A DNA stretch of 64,000 nt from Pristionchus mayeri (lineage: Eukaryota; Nematoda; Chromadorea; Rhabditida; Neodiplogasteridae), in the NCBI GenBank assembly GCA_036245805.1, contig BTRK01000001.1, forward strand, positions 26,481,087 to 26,545,086, in the 5' to 3' direction. Position numbers and translations under genes: made by a program. How positions within the stretch are numbered: the stretch's first letter is position 1; every line of letters begins with the position of its first letter. Positions 1 to 12,000 of this stretch are shown here, piece by piece. The notes below the pieces were generated by a model, which saw only the letters and a list, made by a program, of their open reading frames with translations, was not told the origin of the DNA and did not search any database.

Positions 1-166
1 GATCCTAGTTACGAAAGTGTGTCTACTGAGGACAGCATATCTGATATCGATAATGATCTCATTAGCTGTTGCGCTATCAATTTTACTTCATCGAATCAGA
101 TTTTACATTGATCATTGAGTTCATATTTCTATACTGAACTCTCAGTCACTCCACTATCCCTTGCAG

Positions 167-391
167 CTCTCGGCGCAGACGGTTCCCTCGGTGGTGCTCG
201 GTCTCGGCATTTCCTTCCTCATTCTCGCCGTCATTTTCTTCGCCATCGCCTTCTGCTGCTTCAGAAGAGGAAGGAAGAGAGAGGACGAGGAAGAGGCGAG
301 TTTCGAAAATAGTATCATAGTCTGGATTTTAATGGTCTCTTGCAAGAGAGGGATACTTTGTGAAAACTGTAGGGTGGGAGGCGAAGCCTAA
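167..391 (+). CDS. Probable 3'-terminal exon of a membrane protein truncated by the window edge
   Basis: An open frame follows a good acceptor (ttgcag at 161-166) and runs to a stop at 391. It encodes a strongly hydrophobic helix (VVLGLGISFLILAVIFFAI) followed by a basic-acidic tail (RRGRKREDEEE), as expected for the last membrane span and cytosolic tail of a membrane protein. The frame also starts like the last exon of the CD36-like gene downstream (both begin right after an acceptor with Leu, then a VP pair, then the helix). It may therefore be the end of an upstream tandem paralogue; this is inference from position and pattern only. Bases 1-111 are also open in frame 1 and end in an acidic Ser/Asp-rich tail, but I cannot connect them to this exon. 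Confidence 0.35.
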   Translation, partial: LSAQTVPSVVLGLGISFLILAVIFFAIAFCCFRRGRKREDEEEASFENSIIVWILMVSCKRGILCENCRVGGEA

Positions 392-1976
392 GTTTTAGAA
401 ATTGTATTATTTAATTAGCCTTGAATTGACTTGCAATGAATTCAGTTTTCTTGCAAGAGCACCACTTGTGCGAATTGTGCCAAAATCTGACCTGCACTCA
501 TTATCAGGAAAAACTTGTCATAAAAAGTGGGCTGTTCGCTTTTTTGGGTGTTTGACCGCAAGATGTTCTCGATGATCTCCACAGCTGTCATCATTTTTTA
601 TCACAGATGATATTCAGAAGTTATTAGGAGCTACAAAATTGAATCATGCATTGAAAACACTATCAACGCTACATAATTGCCACACACTCGAAAACAACTC
701 TTTTCTCGCTTAGAAAAATCTGGCATCATTCCTAGAATCAGATTCACTCTTTGCTCTAATTAATAGCTTGATAACGACTCCGATTTGCTCGTTAGATCGG
801 GCCGCACCGGAATGTTGCGATCTACCCACTTTATTGCTCGTTATCGTCAATCACTAGAAACAAACGTGGCCAAATTCCGCTCTCTTGCCAATGACCGACT
901 AGACTAGACAACAATATAATAAATGGGCGAGCTAAGCAAAACAGGGAATTCCTCTGAGAAGGAAAGTCACCCGTTCTGAAACGGATGGAATGGATTTCAA
1001 GAAACCGAAAAAATATTTCCAGGTTTTCCACACCTTCACGTACAACGTCAGTACAGAAGACGAGAAGAAGCCAGCAGCAGTCCAAATTCGAGTATGTTTC
1101 ACAAAAACGAAATGGATCGTTGTAAAGGATTTAGAATTCCAAATTGCGTGCTTTGAATTCGATCTCGATATAGGGCCAGTTGTGGATAGTCTAGTCTAGC
1201 ACATACAATGGAATGAGATATTTCCAAAGTGTTCATTGAAAAAAATATTAATCGAATAAATTCGGCCAATCGCGGATGCAGAGCAACGACGGGAGTCACC
1301 AGCTCAGAAATATCCCGAATTATACGAGAAAGAATCCCCTGAAAGTGAGTTGCCCTTTCTTCAAGGCTCATTCGTTAAATAATGAATACGCATTCAATGC
1401 TTTACTTCAGGTTCCCTGAGCTGGAAGAGCCGGACGTTGCAACATGAAGGTGCCACGGAAGAAGCATGGTCATGAATTAATAAATAAATAAAAATAACGA
1501 ATTATATGTATGAAAATTTGTTGCCTGTGATAACTCTAGGGATCGATAAACGCGGTGTCTTTCCAAACTGGTTGCATGGGATGTATTTGCAAGTATATTT
1601 GCATAAAATTGGCTAAAAATAGCTTTGCAGCCTTAGTGCACTCGAGGGTGTGATCAAATTCCCGTTGCAATTTTCAGCTCATGTTATTGCCACTCTAAAG
1701 TGCACGGAGTGGGGTCTTCCTCATCTCTTCACTATCGTTCACATTCTTCAAGGCTGTGTATATAAACTTTTTTCCCACAGACCACGAGGTTGAATGATAT
1801 CAACGACCACGCATTTCGATCATTGTTGTCAACGGTATAAAGGGCGACCATTTGAACCAGTCTAGACTAGTCTCCCAAATTTTCAAATGATTTACTATTT
1901 TATCGTATCATCATTGTTTGTGCGTATATGTTATCGTATTTTCTAAATTAAACCTCTAACATTAAATTTCTCACAG
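392..1976. other. Spacer without recognisable gene
   Basis: Short open frames occur on both strands but none has family-like composition, paired splice sites or a start context. The last bases before 1977 (tttctcacag directly abutting the ATG) look like a splice acceptor and may be a spliced-leader trans-splice site for the CD36-like gene. Confidence 0.5.
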
Positions 1977-4900
1977 ATGGTACAATCAGAAGCTTCACGA
2001 AAACGGCGGAAAGTGCTCTACTTCGTTACTATTCCTTCATTAATCGTCTGCATAATGCTAGTCCTTGGGAAAAAATTCGCTTTCCCCAAAATTTTAGCGG
2101 AGATCTTCCGGTTACGGTACGTTATTTTTAGCTTAGCTATTCACATCTATGCTGCACCCTTTGCTACGCATGATGTTTTTTTGCTCATAAATGGAAAATA
2201 AGTTTTCCTAGATTCCATTACACATCTATTTCAGCGCACACGCCGATGGTTCGCTTTCGATGGTGACTAGGCACTGGGCTGACTACCCCGCTGATATCAT
2301 GTACAACTTCTACCTATGGAACCTCACCAATCCCTATGAAGTGAGCTATCGCAGTTATGTAAATCTTCAAAGACGCCAGACTTAGATGATCAGAAACTTC
2401 GACTGAACTGAAATTAATAAAAATTTGCAGATGATTTATGAAGGCGCGATGCCTCGCTTCCAAGATCACGGACCCTATGCTTACCGGTATGAATATCAAT
2501 TTATTATTAACATAAAATTTAAAATATTGTAGTGGTTACGAGCAGAAAGAGAACCTCACGTGGTCGAGCGACGGAAAGGAAGTCAGGTATGGTAATTAGC
2601 AAAATTATTCAGTAGAAGTCATCTCAATAGTTCAGTTTGCGTAACGTATCTGCAATAAGCGAAAAATATAGAGAAGTTATAAATTGGATGTCATAAGATG
2701 CACTAAAACACCTGAGGACCGTGATTGCGCAGAATTTTCTCCTCGACGAGTCTCATGATGTTCTTTCCTTGCAGCTACCGAAATCGTCGTTCGTGGGTCT
2801 TCGATGCAGCTGCGTCGTGTGCTACTTGCACAGAGAAGGACATCTTCATCGTGCCGAATGTTGCATATGCTGTGAGCTTCAGTCAAAGATATAACAATCA
2901 GGAACATAGTGCAATATAAAAATTCTGAAATTGAAGGCAGTCGCATACATGGGATCTCACGACGACATACATCCAGTTATCGCACTCACACTCGATCTAT
3001 CAGCCCTAATTACGGGATCCGGACTAGTCCAGTAAGTTTCTGTAAGGAATAGAGACTGATTCCAATGAGATTGTTTTGTATTGATCATACTAATTTTCAG
3101 AACGGTTGAGGCAGGAGCTTTGTTGTTCACTTCCTTCCGAGATCCACTTATATCTCTGCAAAATTCACTTTTAATCAAGGTCAGTTCGAGTTTTTAATGT
3201 TAAAAATCTTAAAATTTCTTCAGAAGCTTCTCAATGTCATGGGTGGCACTCTTTTCGGCATGAAACTGCCCGATTATCCGAATGCAGGCCTATTACCCTT
3301 GGTGAGTAAATTAGATTTATTTTAAAACGTACCGAGTTTAACCTGAATTAAATTCCAGTATAATCACACGTACGATCCGGAATATCGTGTAAAAACTGGT
3401 CTGGATAGCATGGATGACTACACTAAGATCGTTACCTACGGAGGAAGTACGAAGCAGGATTGGTTCATGGGAGACATCGCCGATCTTCGAGATTGCAATG
3501 GTGAGACATTTCGAGTCCTAAGGCAATTATATCATTTGAAATTTGAAAATATATTTTTAAAATATTGTATTTCGAAAATGTTCAGATGGTGGCTTCAACA
3601 AGCAGTTCCTGCAGAAGGAGGACAAGTTGCACGTGTTTCGCTCGTATTTGGGAAGGTAATCACAAATTTCATTCCAAACATTGTAGCGTGTTTATCAAAA
3701 TATATACGATCCAATGTGACCAGGAGATATCGTGCACAGCAGCACCGAAAGTTCACCGCTATTCTGTAGTATTCCTGTTTTTGCAAAGTATCTAAAATAT
3801 AGCAATGTAAGACTTCAATGTTTTCGGTTTGCATCATCTCTTCTGACTTCAAACTTTACCAACTAATGAGAGCGATTCGCACAACAATATTGATAGTTCA
3901 GTTCTCTAATTGTGCGAAATCAATTTCAGGTCGTTCGAGATGGTTTTTCACTCGGAGACCACGTGCGATTCCATTCCTGCCTATATGTATCACATCGATC
4001 GGGACGACTACAATACAAATGCAGAGAGGAACATCGGAATGCGATACGAGAACGTCGAAGGAGTTGTCAGTAATTGCGGTCATAACAAAAAAGTCTTCTG
4101 ACCGTGTAAATTCAATTAAATTCCGATATGAAAGACAAATTCCGAATTGAATATGATCAGCTGTTCATTATAGGACTACGCTCCCACGTGGCCATCCTGT
4201 CCTTCCGACCACGTTTACTCCCCGAATGAAACGTGGTGCGCGGAAGTAGAGTGCACCAGAGGTGCGCCAACAAACTTCTATGCCTAATTTTAGTTGAATC
4301 TATCCGAAAGTGCGACTGGCGAGACAGCTCTGCTTCCAGTGCCACTGATATGCAAAACTCACAGTCAACAATGAATCATTGGAGAGGCAAACTTCTGCGA
4401 CTCTTGCTGCAACGGCTCTCACTATGGTCCGACAGTCTTCACGCCGCCCGCATTCTACCCTTTAAGGGTATTACCTGGTAAACAAAGTTTTGTATGAATT
4501 ATTTACTGAATATACGAAAAAAATTTAAATAAAATTTTAAAAATATTTGAGAATTGTGCAAATTTGAGAAATTAGCAATGCAATATTTTACAAAATATAT
4601 GATTAGACATATTTTATATCAATATTTTCAGGTCGCCGTGGACGTATTCCCTTCGCAGTGCTTATGTCGCCCCCGCACATGCTGTGGGTACCCGAGGAAG
4701 TTAGGTGAGTGAATATACTAATTAGTTAATTACTACTTAAATAATTTATTCAGTCGTGAATATGCCGGTCTACTGCCAGATGAAGAGAAGCACCAGCCCG
4801 TCGAATGGGCAGTCAATCCGGTAAGGGAAAATTTGTCGATTCAGTGTCACGTTCAGTTGGAGGAAAGAGGATTGGTATTGATCATGATACCAATTCTTGA

Positions 4901-5531
4901 ATTAGGATGAAATGCGATTTCTAAGGATACGTCATTTATCGACTAAATTGCTTACGTTCAGGTAATGGGAACGGTAGTTCACGCTCACCTCCGCACTCAG
5001 ATGAACATTCTCTTCGCCCGAGGAGATATGACGTCAGTTCATTATATTAGCAATGTTAATATTTAACCAACCGTTTTGTTATTCATGTTCGAAACATTTG
5101 CACTCAAGACTATGAAATCCTTATGTCAATTGTATCAATTCAGGCAATCCACTGCTCTTCCCAATTCGATAGCGCCCATTTTCTGGCTGCATATCGAAGT
5201 ATTCATACACGATGATGTCAAGTTGCTCATGAAGGTACAGTCATTTCTATTTGTTTGCATGAATATTAGTGTTTATCGAAATAGAGACATCTATAACCAT
5301 TTTACATACTTTGTTTACGTTTTATCAACAAAAGTTGTTCAGCTCGGAGGCTTGCTCGTTCCTCTCCTCCTCGATTGGGGGCTGATCCTTCACCTCCTCG
5401 TTGCATTTATTTCCTTCTCTGTGATCACCCTCGACAAGGTCACTCGAATCAAGCTGCTCCCGAAGGGGAATTATCAAGTTGATGGAGAGACTCGCGAAAG
5501 ACCATCCATCTACTCTATCGTGAACGTTTGA
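1977..5531 (+). CDS. CD36 / scavenger receptor class B family membrane protein (SCAV-like)
   Basis: Eighteen exons join in phase to about 570 residues, the usual family length. Exon 1 (1977-2116) has a short cytosolic N-terminus with a basic cluster and a first membrane helix (VLYFVTIPSLIVCIMLVLG). The ectodomain follows CD36 order: HWADYP...FYLWNLTNPYE (2235-2340), GAMPRFQDHGPYAYR (2431-2486), the FIVPN segment (2775-2871), RDPL (3101-3179), a Cys-rich part with CDSIPAYMY, WPSCP and FCDSCC (3930-4477), and the TQMNILF segment (4962-5032). The last exon (5343-5531) carries the second membrane helix and a short cytosolic tail. The family binds lipids, lipoproteins or other large ligands at the plasma or lysosomal membrane; the ligand cannot be told from sequence. 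A cag acceptor abuts the ATG, suggesting trans-splicing. The least certain junction is the acceptor near 4385. A GATAAA at about 5655 could be its poly(A) signal. Confidence 0.9.
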
Positions 5532-6092
5532 TCGAATGATTATTCCACCAAATTAGACCCTTGATCTCTTGTCTGTACACACTGAACAAAATTGTGCGGG
5601 TGAAAATCTAATTCTTGCCTTTATGTATTTCAATTGTCTAACTTTACTATTATGAATGATAAAGTGCCCACTCAATCGAATGATTGTGATTAAGGAATGT
5701 GACGAATGTTTTCATTTGTGCAAATCACTACAAAATGAGCGGAAAACGCTCACATCCGCACTTGGTATCAATGATTTCACGGGGAAATGATGGAAAACAG
5801 AGGGAGTGGGAATTTAGTCCGAGTTCATAAGTTAATCATCAAACTTTTTATAATATTAGCCCGCAAATTTTCTATCAAATTGTCCATCCAGTACTCTTTC
5901 CATGCACAACAAATACTGAATGTAATACGTATAGATGATTCCCGGAGCCATTAGAGATTCATCACAGGGACAATCCGATCGTATTTATATTTCTTTGATT
6001 ATGAATTCTCAATACGCCGTGCGCACCCGAAGTCGCTCACGGGGGTCTGCAATTTATTGTTGTCATGATCATTTTTTTTAAATTAAATATTT
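5532..6092. other. Intergenic region between two convergent genes
   Basis: Holds the 3' flanks of the CD36-like gene (+) and of the large membrane glycoprotein gene (-). No coding potential seen. Confidence 0.6.
6053..6058 (-). terminator. Poly(A) signal AATAAA for the large membrane glycoprotein gene
   Basis: On the minus strand AATAAA lies about 35 bases beyond the proposed stop codon (6093-6095), which supports that stop as the real gene end. Confidence 0.55.
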
Positions 6093-9000
6093 TTAAAATA
6101 TCAAAATATTACCATCCGGAGGCAGATTGACATCTGCTGGATACATCGGAGGAGGAGGATGGAGAGTCGCCGGATCAACCATGATGAACCTGTGACATTA
6201 TCTCTCCATTCGACTCGGAGTATCGATTTGGCGCACATTTAAAATGTAACACCCAAATTTAAGTATAAACTATGCACTGTTGCTGTCAACCGACCTCTTC
6301 CTCTCTTCCTCCAGTAGAAAATCAGCGCGTATCTTGAAGAGAACAGCGCCTTTAAGTGAACAAAGCATTATTTTATTATTTTTTATAAATTAAACTAATT
6401 ATTTATTTACCTCCGACGTAGAGACCGGAGAGGAGAAGAATCGTCGAGATGGAGATTACGAGTGCGAGCACGAGTGAATTACTATCTGGAGAGTGACAAA
6501 TAATTTCTGAATTTTAAGATATTATATGTTAAACTCCAGAAGTTTCCTCTCGTGTACTCAATTGATGTGATGCCTATTTTCACAATATTCTAAATTTTCT
6601 TTAAGTTTAAATGAAAAATGTAATAGTACTACATTAACAAAAACAAAAATAAATAACTAGAAACATACTTGAAAGTGGAACGAGAATAACGATCTGTCCT
6701 TCTGTGATATTGGTCACTGCCAGTTTTGCGCCACTCGTAGATGTCAGTTCGATCTCCCCGTACGCCACTGACTCTTGCAGCATCCGCGACAATTCCTGAA
6801 ATTTGTAATTTACAATATCATTTGATTTAAAGAAAACCTCTGCTGAGATCTTCGGCTCCTGCTCCTCGTCGAATGGAAGGGTGAACGTGAAGTTGAAAAC
6901 CACGCCTGAATACATTTCACAGTGATATTTTTTCCAAACATCCTCGCTTATTCACGAGCATCTATTCTATTGTGCATCTTCCAAGAGAAAACAATTTAAT
7001 CAGTGTGTAATAGTAAATCATCAAGATATCTATAGTCTACCTCTCTCAACGATCGTATTCTTCACTCGATAGGGGGATATTCTAAGCGCTTTGACCACAG
7101 CTGTTGTCCAAGAGGAGACGAGAGGAGCAGTAGAGTTGGAAGTGCCTGGAAGAAACGACTGATTATCACACTCTCTCGTCGAATATTACGAGAGAATGGA
7201 TATTACGAAAATGTAGGAACAGATTGGTTCGTCAAGAAGTGAGTTGCGACTTCGGATGAATTGCACGAGGGATCCAATGTGAGTAGAATGGACTTCGTCT
7301 CACCCAAGATCGTCGTGAATGAAGCCTCGACGTTGACGATGATCTTCCTTGCGTGTCCATCATCAGAGAGAACTGAAACTCGAGTGTCTGACTCTCTCCG
7401 ACTCTATCGCTCAGTTTGGACGGAAACGTGTTATGGTCCCATCTCCTTAGAGCAGTATTCTACTGCTTCATTTTCTGAGCGATTTGGTGGTAATTTCAAA
7501 TCAACATCTATCGTATACCTCTCTGAATCGGTTCATAGGTCACATTGGTGATTTTCACCGAGTCGTATGCAATAAATCCTCCATGGACGCCAATCACACG
7601 CTGAATCGCCTGGATCGCCTGCCATCGAATTGGTTAGTTCTCGTCCGCAAGTAACGATTTCAGTTTTCTAACAAAGGGAGTAGCTTGCATAGATATCATT
7701 TGCAATTTTCTTACTATGCATTTTTCTCACGTAAGCTCTGCAATAAATATATTTGTAACAAAATATGACCTCAACCTTTACTGTTGTCATTGTTTTTGAA
7801 ATCGTGCTTGACTCACATAATTATTGGCAAGATCATCCACTCGAGTGGCGGGGCGGAGAGTGGCTTGCACCGTAGACGAGTCCACAGTGCTAATGGCGAC
7901 GAATCTGAACGTGATTTTGATCTCTGATTAGAATACTAAATTCCTTACCTCGATGCCCTCAATCCCGTTGCATCCGTTAGTCGATCGAAGAGGGTCGTGC
8001 GTTGCGCGGAGGAAGGAGAAGAAGATGATGACTAAAGAAATATCAAATTTGCTTCGAGGCAACCCCTCGTATTTCTTCCAGTCTCTTTATCAAAAACCTA
8101 CCAGATGTATTGCTATGCGTATCTCTTGATAGGAAGGAACCACAGGCGGAGTTGGTGCAGCAACGGTGAAAACTCTGAAAGTAACCACTATATTGATTAA
8201 TAAATTAACTTGTTTCAATCTATGGATAGAAAGAGAGAGAGTAGGATCGTACGCTAGAATGCCCGTGTTCTGGCATGAGCAGCTCAGGAAGTGGGCGGAG
8301 CCAGATCGAGGGGCGTAGTCTGGGGAGGAACAGGGAGTCCAACCAGAGGAAGAGGATGAACGAATGAAACACTGCAAATCGGCTGACTTTTTCGATATCA
8401 CAAGCGCTCTATCAATTTTTGAATGGCGAGAGAAGTAGCATATGAAGTGATGTTCAAAGGTATCCTATCTAATAAATAGCAGGCTAGGACAGCGAATGTG
8501 CTCATCAATACCGAGAAAATACTGAGTGTAGAATAAAAATTATTTAGTTTATCAAAGAATTCTTTTCTCATTCCCTCACCTTATAGTAGTCAGTGGGCTT
8601 GTAGCTCGTCAAAGGGACGTCGATGGAGTAGGTCACTGGCTCATCCACCGTAGTCCCACTCATGGGATTCATCACGTATATCTCAATTAAGAACTGAAAT
8701 TATTGTAAACGTCACAACAACTAACCTTGTGCAGATTGGATACACTAGCGTTGATTGCTGGATAACCGATGCCCGGGAACAGCGCTTTCTGCAAATTTAC
8801 CTTTTAATAGCTTTAAAATTTATATACTGTTCCTACGTATTGCAATTCCGGTTTTCATTTCCTTTTAGTCCTTGCTAGTCTCCTAGTAAGAATTTCTAGC
8901 TGGATCCTGGTAGAAAAACTCGCTGGACTTTACTAGGAAATATCATTTTAGCAGTATCCTACTATGAAATTAAGCACGATTTTTCGTTTACAATAGATAG

Positions 9001-12000
9001 ATTTTACGTTAATATTGGAAATGATAATGCTTCGCTTACCTGCAGGTATGAGTTAGCGTTCACAGCTGCGAATGCGATCCGCAGTGATCCGAGACAGACT
9101 GAGAGACACTGGGAGGAGGCCTCGCAATTCCATCGAGAGAAGCGAGACACGAATGAGGAGTCGAACGAGATCTGATGTGATCTTTCATCTTTCATCATTT
9201 TACTAATAAAAACTAACTGTCCCTATTTACACAGAATTCAATAGAGTGCTTTCATTTTCCTAAACTACTCTGCCTTATTGACTTCGGAAGATCGCTTACT
9301 ACGTTATTCGTGACTCCGGCAATCGGGAATTTGGTGGTAACGAAATTGTCAGAGCCTGGGGCGAGCGATTGCGCTTGAATAGTCGTGTAAATTCCACCCT
9401 GAAATCAGAATCGATATCAAGAGTCTGTGACCAGGGAAGTGAATGCACAATAAACAGTGCAACCTAAGAAGATCTTCAGGTTTCGATTGAATAACTCATC
9501 AAATAGCACGCCTGCATTTTCTGAGAAATACTTTAACTTCATTGTTATGAAAAAAGTATAGTAATTCTCACAGTCTGGCTGATGACTCTCTTCGTAGACT
9601 CATCCAATTGAGCACAGCTCGCTGAAAAGGGACCAATTTTATTCGAAAAAGCAAGTAGAAAACGAGTTTTAAATTTGTCTTAAAATCATTTCAAATTAAG
9701 AGACCCTCCACGAGAGAACGTAACAGGTCCACGGATGGTGAAAATATCGATAATTCCCAAACTTTTTTTCTGAAGTGTATGTTGGGAGGGATTATCAATG
9801 GCAGCAATAGCTAAGGTCTGGGGTCGATTTTGAAAAAAATTCAGGTACCCCTCATTTTGAGGTAAAAAATAAAGTTTCTCCACAATAAATTTAATATAGA
9901 TTTTCTTGTGTATTTTCACTCGTAGAAACCGAATCTGCAAACCAGACCTCGAGAAAATGCGAAAGAAAGAAGTTATGCTCGAAAAACCGTTTTTTTCGAT
10001 CCGAAATGCCACAAAAAATTCCATAACTAATTTAAAAAATAACAATTTGGATGTTTGGTATTTTCGGATTATACATGCATCATGGAAGCTTCCCTATTTT
10101 TTCCAGAATTAAAAAAAATGGACCCTTTGACTTTTTCGAGCTTGAACATGCCGAATTCGAGTAAAACCACGAGTCGAGGAAGTCACAATTCCATATATAT
10201 GAAGCCTACGTCACTCAAGCTTACATAAAACATAACTAAATGATCAAATCAACTATAATACTCATTATTTAGCCTGTGGGAGCTTGAACAGGGCCCAAAG
10301 ATGAAATCGGAAAAATTCGAAATTCAGAAAATCGATTTTCAAATTTTACTGTAATTGTCAGCTAAAAGCTATGTTCCTGGTGTATTTCGACGTTCTGAAT
10401 ACGATTATCCATTTTGATTTTCAAACACATTCGATAGAAATTAGATAATCTCTAAAACGACCTTTTTTATACGAAAATGATACAAATCACTAAATCGGAA
10501 AATGCCAAAGTTCACAATTCTTGGACAAAATGTTTCTGATATTTACTATTACTATTATGGATGCTACCGAACTTCTATTGGCTAAATTTGAAGAGGATAT
10601 AACACCAAAATATTTATCCAATGTCTTACGGTTGAAGACGAAATTTCGAATTTTTCCGATTTCAACTTTGGGCCCTGTTCAAGCTCCCACAGGCTTAATA
10701 ATGAGTATTATAGTTGATTTGATCATTTAGTTATGTTTTATGTAAGCTTGAGTGACGTAGGCTTCATATATATGGAATTGTAACTTCCCCGACTCGTGGT
10801 TTTACTCGAATTCGGCATGTCCAAGCTCGAAAAAGTCAAAGGGTCCATTTTTTAAAAATTCTGGAAAAAATAAGGAAGCTTCCCAGATGCATGTAGAATC
10901 CGAAAATACCAATCACCCAAATTGTTATTTTTTTTAAAATTAGTTATGGCACTTTTTGTGGCATTTCGGATCGAAAAAAACGGTTTTTCGAGCATAACTT
11001 CTTTCTTTCGCATTTTCGCGAGATCTGGTTTGCAGATTCGGTTTCTACGAGTGAAAATACACAAGAAAATCTATATTAAATTTATTGTGGAGAAACTTTA
11101 TTTTTTACCTCAAAATGAGGGTACCTGAATTTTTTTTTCAAAATCGACCCCAGACCTTAGCTATTGCTGCCATTGATAATCCCTCCGAACATACACTTCA
11201 GAAAAAAAGTTTGGGAATTATCGATATTTTCACCATCCGTAGGCCCCTGCACAGTTGTATCGTTCTCTCGTGGAGGGTCTCTTAAGTCCAAGCCAGTAAA
11301 GAAACGTGTTTTCACAATTTTCTCGGCGAGTGATGATGCGAGATTCCGTGATTGGTCAACAAGGAGAGTCAACTAACCCGAGAGGAGCACCTCGATGGTG
11401 GAGAAGTAGGAATCGGCGAAAGTGGAAGAGACGGGAGTGGAAGAGATATTGGAACGGAGAAGACCGTCGAAGTAGGGAAGGAGAGTGTCCTGCGAAGGGA
11501 AAAATATGTGCATAAATCTGGATAAAATACAATGTATCAAGGTAAGGCAGGAGAGGATGTGAAGATTTTGTATTGCTATGTTTTGCCCTAAATGATTCAC
11601 AAAAGAAAGATCAATATTTTTCAGGCTACAGTACGTCATTGGAAGCAGCCAGCGGCGTCGATCTCTTGCTCCTCGAAGACGACGTCGTCGCGATTCCGAG
11701 CAGTTTCTGAAGATGACAAGTAACGCTTCCATTTCAGAAGCACACTCTCTTACTCGCTATTATGAATAGGCTTCTGTATCCTACAGTTACTCTAGTTTCG
11801 TCGTTAAGAATGAGGAGAAGGAGATCTTAGCAATAAATTTCTATTCAATCTCTGAAAGCAATCACCAGTCAACTCAGTGAGAGGTGCGCACAGAACGAAA
11901 AAAATCAATTCTTACTAAGCCGTCCCTCATTTCGAATACTCGTTACCTGATATTGGGTGACGAATGAGAACGCTTTCAGTTGAGTTGTAGGAGATAGGGA

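Noticed and set aside
9686..11128. Matching open frames of about 70-119 codons in both foldback arms
   Set aside because: They mirror each other because the arms are inverted copies and show no transposase-like motif.
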